A DNA stretch of 64,000 nucleotides, from positions 62,001 to 126,000 of the forward strand of contig NZ_VIVL01000010.1 in NCBI RefSeq assembly GCF_007828835.1, in the 5' to 3' direction. This DNA comes from Variovorax beijingensis (GTDB lineage: Bacteria; Pseudomonadota; Gammaproteobacteria; Burkholderiales; Burkholderiaceae_C). Shown in pieces: positions 58,393 to 64,000 of the stretch. How positions within the stretch are numbered: position 1 is the stretch's first letter; every line of letters starts with the position of its first letter. A model generated the notes under the pieces. The model made no database searches, was not told the origin of the DNA, and saw only the letters and a program-made list of their open reading frames with translations. A program made the position numbers and the translations under genes.

Positions 58393-59619
58393 ATGGCCTT
58401 TGATACTGCGCCCATGCTCCATATCGCTCCCCGGCTCCATCGCATCAAACCTTCCCCCAGCTCCATGGCCGGCCAACGCGCGCGCGAACTGCGCGCCATG
58501 GGCCGGGACATCCTGAGCCTGACCGCCGGCGAGCCCGACTTCGAGACACCCGGGCACATCAAGGAGGCGGCAACCCGCGCCATGGCGGCCGGCCAGACCC
58601 GCTACACCGACGTCGGCGGCACGCCGGCGCTGAAGGAGGCCATTGCCGCCAAGTTCCGCAACGAGAACGGCCTGGACTACGCGCCGGGCGAAATCATCGT
58701 CGGCACCGGCGCCAAGCAGGTGATCTTCAACGCGCTCATGTGCACGGTGGCGGCGGGCGACGAAGTCATCGTGCCCGCCCCCTATTGGGTGTCGTACCCG
58801 GACATCGCCCTGCTGGCCGGCGGCGTGCCGGTGTTCGTCGACTGCCCGGCCGCCCACGGGTTCAAGCTCCAGCCCGCGGATCTCGAGCGCGCCATCACCG
58901 GCAAGACACGCTGGCTGATGCTCAACTCGCCGAACAATCCGAGCGGCGCCACCTACACGCGTGCCGAGCTCCAGGCGCTGGCCGAAGTGCTGAGGCGCCA
59001 CCCCCACGTCTGGATACTGACCGACGACATCTACGAACATCTCATCTATGGCGATGTCGAATTCGCCACCATGGCCCAGGCGGCGCCCGACCTGAAGGAC
59101 CGCACCCTCACGGTGAACGGCGTCTCCAAGGCCTATGCGATGACGGGCTGGCGCATCGGCTACGGCGCGGGTCCTGCGGAGCTGATCAAGGCGATGGTCA
59201 AGCTCCAGTCGCAAAGCACGTCCGGCCCCAACTCGATCGCCCAGGCCGCGGCCATTGCGGCGCTCGCGGGCCCGCAGGACATCGTTGCCGCGAACCGGCG
59301 CGAATATCAGCAGCGCCGCGACACGGTGGTTGCGGCGCTCAACGCCGTCGACGGCATCCATTGCCAGGTGCCCGACGGCGCCTTCTACATCTTTGCTTCG
59401 TGCAGCGCGCTGTTCGGCCTCTGCACGCCCAAGGGGGTGAAGATCGGCAGCAGCGACGACTGGATCATGCATTTGCTCGATGCACAGGATCTGGCCGCGT
59501 TGCAAGGCAGTGCCTACGGCGTGCCAACGCACTTCCGGCTCTCTTTTGCCGCCAGCACCGAACAGCTGCTGGAGGGCTGCCGCCGCATTGCGCGGGCGCG
59601 CAACGAACTTGTCGTCTGA
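58393..59619 (+). CDS. PLP-dependent aminotransferase, class I/II (aspartate aminotransferase type)
   Basis: A 408-residue fold-type I aminotransferase. PLP lysine is Lys246 in LTVNGVSKAYAMTGWRIGYG, with SPNNPSG (Asn for PLP/substrate, about 179-185), TDDIYEHLIYG for the Asp-Tyr pair and the terminal FRLSFAASTEQL with the alpha-carboxylate arginine. N-terminal LSLTAGEPDFETPGHIKEAA is typical of the subgroup with aspartate/prephenate or branched activity. The start at 58393 is used; MLHIAP at 58414 is possible. It begins an operon with a Bug receptor and an RraA-like aldolase. Confidence 0.95.
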   Translation: MAFDTAPMLHIAPRLHRIKPSPSSMAGQRARELRAMGRDILSLTAGEPDFETPGHIKEAATRAMAAGQTRYTDVGGTPALKEAIAAKFRNENGLDYAPGEIIVGTGAKQVIFNALMCTVAAGDEVIVPAPYWVSYPDIALLAGGVPVFVDCPAAHGFKLQPADLERAITGKTRWLMLNSPNNPSGATYTRAELQALAEVLRRHPHVWILTDDIYEHLIYGDVEFATMAQAAPDLKDRTLTVNGVSKAYAMTGWRIGYGAGPAELIKAMVKLQSQSTSGPNSIAQAAAIAALAGPQDIVAANRREYQQRRDTVVAALNAVDGIHCQVPDGAFYIFASCSALFGLCTPKGVKIGSSDDWIMHLLDAQDLAALQGSAYGVPTHFRLSFAASTEQLLEGCRRIARARNELVV

Positions 59620-59636
59620 ATGAACCAGGAACAGCC

Positions 59637-60626
59637 ATGAACGTCCGATCGCTTTCTCCCAAACTCCTGCCGTGGCTCGTCGCCGGCACCGCCTGGCTGT
59701 GCGCCGCCCATGCGTTCGCGGCCGATCCCTTTCCGTCGAAGCCGGTGAAGATCCTGGTCGGCTTTTCACCCGGCGGCTCCAACGACGTCGTGGCGCGCCT
59801 GATCGCACCGAGGCTGGCCGAGGGACTCGGCGCGCAGGTGCTGGTCGACAACAGGCCCGGCGCCGGCGGCAACATCGCGGTCTCGGCCATGCTCACGGCG
59901 CCCGCGGACGGGCACACGCTGCTGATGTGCACCACTGGAACCCTGTCGATCCAGCCGCACGTTTTGAAAAGCATGCCCTTCGACCCCGAAAAGGACATCG
60001 TGCCGGTCACGCAGGTCACCAACGCGCCCTACATGCTGATGGTCAACGCGACGCTGCCGGTGACCAGCGTCAAGGAACTCGTCGCCTACGCCAGGCAGAA
60101 GCCGGGCGAGCTCAACTTCGCCTCTTCCGGAACCGCGACGGGTGGCCACCTGGCGGGCGAGATGCTGAAGACACGCGCAGGCATCGACATCGTCCACGTG
60201 GCCTACAAGGGAACCGGCCAGGCCATGACGGATCTGCTGGCGGGCCAGGTCTCCATGATCTTCGACCAGCCCGTCAGTTCGATGCAGTACGCGCGCTCGG
60301 GCAAGCTGCGCGCGCTGGCGGTGGCCAGTCCGCGCCGGCTGGCGGCATTCCCCGACATTCCGACCGTGACGGAGGCCGGCATTCCCGACTTCGAACCCGT
60401 GACCTGGGCGGGCATCTGCGCGGCCAAAAACACGCCGCCGGCCGTCGTCGAGCGCATCCAGCGCGAAGTCGCCAAGGTGCTCGCGATGCCCGACATCGCC
60501 AAGCGGCTCGCCGCCGATGGCCTGGAGCCCGTGGGCAGCACGCCCGAGCAGTTCCGTGCGTTTCTGGCCGCCGACAAGCGCAAGTGGGGCCGCGTGGTGA
60601 AAGACGCCGACGTCAAGGCCGAGTGA
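59637..60626 (+). CDS. Bug-family periplasmic solute receptor
   Basis: A 329-residue Bug receptor: signal peptide KLLPWLVAGTAWLCAAHAFA, then FPSKPVKILVGFSPGGSNDV, VDNRPGAGGNIAVSAMLTAP, HTLLMCTTGTLSIQ, HVAYKGTGQAMTDLLAGQVS and IPTVTEAGIPDFEPVTW. It lies 17 nt after the aminotransferase and 10 nt before the RraA-like gene, so it is certainly part of the same operon. The likely ligand is an amino or hydroxy acid degraded through a 4-hydroxy-2-oxo acid. Confidence 0.95.
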   Translation: MNVRSLSPKLLPWLVAGTAWLCAAHAFAADPFPSKPVKILVGFSPGGSNDVVARLIAPRLAEGLGAQVLVDNRPGAGGNIAVSAMLTAPADGHTLLMCTTGTLSIQPHVLKSMPFDPEKDIVPVTQVTNAPYMLMVNATLPVTSVKELVAYARQKPGELNFASSGTATGGHLAGEMLKTRAGIDIVHVAYKGTGQAMTDLLAGQVSMIFDQPVSSMQYARSGKLRALAVASPRRLAAFPDIPTVTEAGIPDFEPVTWAGICAAKNTPPAVVERIQREVAKVLAMPDIAKRLAADGLEPVGSTPEQFRAFLAADKRKWGRVVKDADVKAE

Positions 60627-60636
60627 GAGCAACGAC

Positions 60637-61326
60637 ATGAAGAGCCAATCCCCCGATATCGTGCGCGACTTCCCGCGCATTTCCCCTGAGCTGGTCGCAC
60701 AGGCCTCCGCGTTCCAGCCCGCCATCCTGGCCGACGTCGCGGGCCGCCGCGGCGCCCTGCACGGCCGCATCGCGGCCCTGCGCCACCGCATGAAGCTGGC
60801 CGGCAGCGCGCTCACGGTGGAAGTGCGGCCGGGCGACAACCTGATGATCCACGCCGCCATTGCGCTGGCCAGGCCGGGCGACGTGCTGGTGATCGACGGC
60901 AAGGCCGACCAGACCGCCGCCCTGATGGGCACCATCATGATGAACGCCTGCCGGCAGGTCGGCATCGCCGGCGTGGTGGTCGACGGCGCGGTGCGCGACA
61001 GCCTCGAGATCGACGGGATGGGCTTTCCCGTCTTCTCGGTCGGCACCAATCCCAACGGCCCGACCAAGCTGGCCTCAGGGCGGATCGGGCACCCGGTGTC
61101 CGTCGGCGGCGTGACCGTGCGGTCCGGCGACCTCGTGGTTGGCGATGCCGACGGCGTGGTCGTCATCGAGCGCGGAAGAGTGGAAGCGCTCCTCCAGGCC
61201 GCAGGCAAGAAGGTCGAGGACGAAGCCGCGCGGATCGAGGCGATCAAGAAAGGCAACACGGCCGCCAAGTGGCTGGACGCCGCGCTGCGCAGCGCGGGTG
61301 TGCTCAAGGAAAACGAGACGCTCTAG
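60637..61326 (+). CDS. RraA/4-carboxy-4-hydroxy-2-oxoadipate aldolase-family protein
   Basis: A 229-residue RraA-fold protein. The conserved GVVVDGAVRDSLEIDGMGFP holds the substrate/metal Arg-Asp pair, and ADQTAALMGTIMMNACRQVG and SVGTNPNGPTKLASGRIGHP are typical of the HMG/CHA aldolase group, not of RNase E inhibitor RraA proper (which is about 160 residues). These enzymes cleave 4-hydroxy-2-oxo acids to pyruvate plus a second oxo acid. It follows an aminotransferase that could form such a substrate, and a Bug receptor that could import the precursor. Confidence 0.9.
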   Translation: MKSQSPDIVRDFPRISPELVAQASAFQPAILADVAGRRGALHGRIAALRHRMKLAGSALTVEVRPGDNLMIHAAIALARPGDVLVIDGKADQTAALMGTIMMNACRQVGIAGVVVDGAVRDSLEIDGMGFPVFSVGTNPNGPTKLASGRIGHPVSVGGVTVRSGDLVVGDADGVVVIERGRVEALLQAAGKKVEDEAARIEAIKKGNTAAKWLDAALRSAGVLKENETL

Positions 61327-61477
61327 CAAAGCGCAGAGGGAACAATCGGCAGCCGAACGCCACGACCCGCACCGCCCTTGACCCGACAGTGAACGGTCTT
61401 CAACCTCCCTGCCGAGTGCCGCATCGATCGGCATCGCCACCAAGCCCAGCACGGGGCCCCCTGCGCTCCACTCGCGG

Positions 61478-64000
61478 TCACTGCGACACGACCGCGATTC
61501 CCCTGAACTGCCCCGCCTTCGTCTTCTTCTCCGGCCGGGGATAACGCTGCGGCGAGAAGCGGTGCATCAGCTCCGCCTCGCGCTCGGCCGCAAGGGCCAG
61601 ATTGGCCAGCTTCACATGGCCGAAGCCGCGGATCGTCAGCGGCAGCGCCGCAATCTGTGCGGCGAGCTGCTGGTTGCCGGATGAAAGGCCGGCCGCCAGT
61701 TCGCCGAGCCGCTGCTCGAACTGGCCGATCAGCGCGCGCTCCAGCCGGCGCTCCTGCGTGTAGCCGAACAGGTCGAAGGCCGTGCCGCGCAGCCGCTTGC
61801 CGTGTGCCAGCCACTTCATCGCCGGCAGCATCCACGCGCCGAGGCGGATCTTGGCGGGCGCCTGGCCATGCACGGGGCGCGAGAGCAGCGGCGGCGCCAT
61901 GTGGAACTCGAGCTTCAGGTCGCCTTCGAACTGGTCCTTCAGTTTCTGCAGGAACGCGCCGTCGGTGTAGAGACGCGCGACCTCGTACTCGTCCTTGTAG
62001 CTCATGAGCTTGAGCAGGCTGCGCGCCGCGTTGCGCGTGAAGGGCAGGCTCGCGTCGCCGCCCGGCAGCGCGGACTCGGCCGCCTGCAGTGCGCGGACAC
62101 GCTTTTCGAAGCGCTGCGCCCATGCGGCGTTCTGGTAGCCGGTGAGATGGCGGCGCGCATCGGCGAGCAGCGCTTCCAGCGGACGCTCGTCGGCTGGCTG
62201 CATCTGCGCGTCCATCGGCGCGGCGCGCAGCTGGTCGAGCGCCGCGGCATTTCCAGCGGCCAGCCGGCCCAGCGAGAACGCCGACTGGTTGGCCGCCACG
62301 GCCACGCCGTTGAGCTCGATCGCATGCATGAGCGCCTCGAGGCTCAGGGGCACCAGGCCGCGCTGCCACGCATAGCCGGTCGCAACGATGTTGGCGGCCA
62401 GCGTGTCGCCGAGAAACTCCTCGGCCAGGCTCTGCGCGTCGAAGGTCTCGACCTGTTCGTCGCCCGCGACGAAGCGCATCTTCGCGAGCAGCAGGTCGAC
62501 GTGCAGCTCGGCATCGGGGTTGCGCAGCGACTCGGCCACCGGAATCTCGTGGATGTTCGCGAGCACGCGCGTGCGCCCGTGCCGCACGGTCTGCAGCGCG
62601 TCGGCCGAGGCGCCCACCACCACATCGCATGCGAGGATGGCGTCGGCCTGCTGCGTGTCGATGCGCACCTGGTTCAGCCGCTCGGGCGTGTCGGCCAGCC
62701 GCACGAAGCTCAGCACCGCGCCGCCCTTTTGCGCGAAGCCCATGAAGTCGAGCACGCTGGCCGACTTGCCTTCGAGGTGCGCGGCCATCGCGATCACCGC
62801 GCCCACCGTCACCACGCCGGTGCCGCCCACGCCGGTCACCAGCAGGTCGTACGGACCGGTCCATGCGTGCGGCGCAGGGTGCGGCAGCGCCGCCACGCGG
62901 TGCAGGAAGGCATCGCGCCCGGCCGCCAGCGCCCCGCTCTTGCGGCGCAGCTTGCCGCCGGTCACGCCCACGAAGCTGGGACAGAAGCCCTTGGCGCAGG
63001 AGTAGTCCTTGTTGCAGCTGGTCTGGTCGATCTTGCGCTTGCGGCCCATCGGCGTCTCGTGCGGCAGCACGGCCACGCAGTTGCTCTGCACGGTGCAGTC
63101 GCCGCAGCCTTCGCACACCGCTTCGTTGATGAAGAGGCGCCTGGGCGGATCGGCCAGCTCGCCCTTCTTGCGGCGGCGGCGCTTCTCGGCGGCGCAGGTC
63201 TGTTCGTAGATGAGCACGGTCACGCCGGGCATCTCGCGCAGGTGGCGTTGCACCTCGTCGAGCGCGGCGCGGTCGTGGAATTCGGTGCCGTGCGGAAAGC
63301 GATTCCTGATGGCGTCGTACTTGCCGATGGCATCGCTCACGACCACCACCTTGGCCACGCCTTCGGATTCGACCTGCCGCGCAATCGCATCCACGCTGAT
63401 GACGCCGTCGACCGGCTGGCCGCCGGTCATCGCGACCGCGTCGTTGAACAGGATCTTGTAGGTGAGCGTGGCCTTGGCCGCGACGGCCTGGCGGATGGCG
63501 AGGTAGCCCGAGTGGTAGTAGGTGCCGTCGCCCAGGTTCTGGAACACGTGCGGCGTCTTTGTGAACATGGCGTGCGAGATCCAGTCGACGCCCTCGCCGC
63601 CCATCTGGATGAGGCCCGCGGTGCTGCGGTCCATCCAGTTGGCCATGAAGTGGCAGCCGATGCCCGCGCGCGCCGTCGATCCCTCGGGCACCTTGGTGCT
63701 GGTGTTGTGCGGGCAACCGGCACAGAAATACGGCAGGCGCTTGACGGTGTCGCTCGCGTTGCCCAGCAGCTCGGGCGGCGTGAAGTCGCGCACGTGCTGC
63801 AGGTGGTCGCCCAGGTCGTGGTTGTCGGGAAAGTGCGCGGCCAGCCAGTGCGCGACCAGTTCGATGAGGCGCGAGGGGCGCAGCTCGCCAAGCGCGGACA
63901 CCAGCGGCAGGCCATCGCGGCCGTGCTTGCCCACGAGCACCGGGCGCGCATCGGCCGGTGCGTTGTAGAAGATGTCGCGCAGCTGCGTCTCGACCACCGC
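61478..64000 (-). CDS. Indolepyruvate ferredoxin oxidoreductase, fused single chain (3' part; runs off right edge)
   Basis: The last about 840 residues of a long oxidoreductase of about 1150-1200; the N-terminal part lies outside the window. In order: the TPP-binding segment with FCAGCPHNTSTKVPEG and MGGEGVDWISHAMF, a two-[4Fe-4S] ferredoxin region CEGCGDCTVQSNCVAV and CNKDYSCAKGFCPSFV, the gamma-subunit-like VTGVGGTGVVTVGAVIAMAA with FMGFAQKGGAVLSFVRLA, and a C-terminal cap (FDLFGYTQERRLERALIGQF). It oxidatively decarboxylates aromatic or branched 2-oxo acids to acyl-CoA. It converges on the RraA-like gene. Confidence 0.95.
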   Translation of the reverse strand, partial: AVVETQLRDIFYNAPADARPVLVGKHGRDGLPLVSALGELRPSRLIELVAHWLAAHFPDNHDLGDHLQHVRDFTPPELLGNASDTVKRLPYFCAGCPHNTSTKVPEGSTARAGIGCHFMANWMDRSTAGLIQMGGEGVDWISHAMFTKTPHVFQNLGDGTYYHSGYLAIRQAVAAKATLTYKILFNDAVAMTGGQPVDGVISVDAIARQVESEGVAKVVVVSDAIGKYDAIRNRFPHGTEFHDRAALDEVQRHLREMPGVTVLIYEQTCAAEKRRRRKKGELADPPRRLFINEAVCEGCGDCTVQSNCVAVLPHETPMGRKRKIDQTSCNKDYSCAKGFCPSFVGVTGGKLRRKSGALAAGRDAFLHRVAALPHPAPHAWTGPYDLLVTGVGGTGVVTVGAVIAMAAHLEGKSASVLDFMGFAQKGGAVLSFVRLADTPERLNQVRIDTQQADAILACDVVVGASADALQTVRHGRTRVLANIHEIPVAESLRNPDAELHVDLLLAKMRFVAGDEQVETFDAQSLAEEFLGDTLAANIVATGYAWQRGLVPLSLEALMHAIELNGVAVAANQSAFSLGRLAAGNAAALDQLRAAPMDAQMQPADERPLEALLADARRHLTGYQNAAWAQRFEKRVRALQAAESALPGGDASLPFTRNAARSLLKLMSYKDEYEVARLYTDGAFLQKLKDQFEGDLKLEFHMAPPLLSRPVHGQAPAKIRLGAWMLPAMKWLAHGKRLRGTAFDLFGYTQERRLERALIGQFEQRLGELAAGLSSGNQQLAAQIAALPLTIRGFGHVKLANLALAAEREAELMHRFSPQRYPRPEKKTKAGQFRGIAVVSQ

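Noticed and set aside
58312..59808. Upstream extension of the LysR frame (57313-59808, 831 codons)
   Set aside because: The part beyond 58311 is antisense to the aminotransferase and has no homology; the LysR family N-terminus begins at the ATG at 58311.
61323..63716. Second 797-codon minus frame within the indolepyruvate oxidoreductase gene
   Set aside because: It is a frame-shifted shadow of the true frame, which carries all the Fe-S and TPP motifs.
1..64000. CRISPR arrays, rRNA, tRNA, transposases, phage genes
   Set aside because: No regularly spaced repeats, no cloverleaf or CCA-type tRNA genes, no DDE or serine/tyrosine recombinase motifs were seen. Region borders with gene remnants suggest deletions but no intact mobile element.

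Overview
This window is a high-GC accessory or catabolic stretch of a betaproteobacterial chromosome, most likely order Burkholderiales, family Comamonadaceae (Variovorax-like). The main reasons are one partial and four complete Bug-type periplasmic receptors, many LysR/AraC regulators paired with divergent oxidoreductase genes, AtuA and CaiB families, and a single-chain indolepyruvate ferredoxin oxidoreductase. The genus is an inference; there is no rRNA, tRNA, CRISPR array or intact insertion sequence in the window.

Layout. 1-3.7 kb: a Bug receptor and a hydroxyacid dehydrogenase, divergent from an HTH-citrate synthase fusion, then a ParD-like/methionine aminopeptidase pair with its own palindromic operator. 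3.7-8.1 kb: a worn region with remnants of a DHFR-like, a CaiB and a cupin gene between a tandem HD/LuxR protein, small membrane proteins and a methyltransferase. 8.1-13.6 kb: a second methyltransferase, an exported MetX-like hydrolase, GST, cytochrome c, and an NmrA/LysR pair. 13.7-22.8 kb: a long sugar-acid-type operon (ABC importer, enolase-superfamily dehydratase, mutarotase, DapA-like enzyme, Bug receptor) divergent from a GntR/FCD regulator, with two FadR-type operator sequences.

23-33 kb: a redox/electrophile region with four SDRs, two AraC regulators, DoxX, SnoaL-like protein, quinone oxidoreductase, a broken pirin, a LysR regulator and WrbA. Four sites with exactly the same architecture, AGCC-N10-GATG-N5-CATC, sit in front of DoxX, the SDR operon, pirin/LysR and WrbA. 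This looks like a local LysR regulon resembling the E. coli YhaJ-YqjF-YhaK set, and is the most interesting observation here.

33-46 kb: DUF4303 and DUF1003 proteins; a LysR-CaiB-Bug-AtuA catabolic cluster with a perfect T-N11-A box; a LysR/bicovalent flavin oxidase/MFS set with an HxlR remnant beside it; and a Bug receptor divergent from a MarR regulator. 46-57 kb: an FUSC efflux protein, an exported amidohydrolase, a 0.68-kb empty gap, an exported hydrolase transcribed with a 1055-residue CapA-MurF fusion, and a GlxA-type regulator divergent from a SLAC1/TehA channel. 57-64 kb: a DUF3883 protein, LysR divergent from an aminotransferase-Bug-RraA set, and the 3' part of an indolepyruvate oxidoreductase running off the right edge.

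A repeated design is a regulator divergent from a short catabolic operon with a Bug receptor in it, and usually a readable palindrome between the two. No TctA/TctB membrane genes are present, so the Bug receptors are orphans here.
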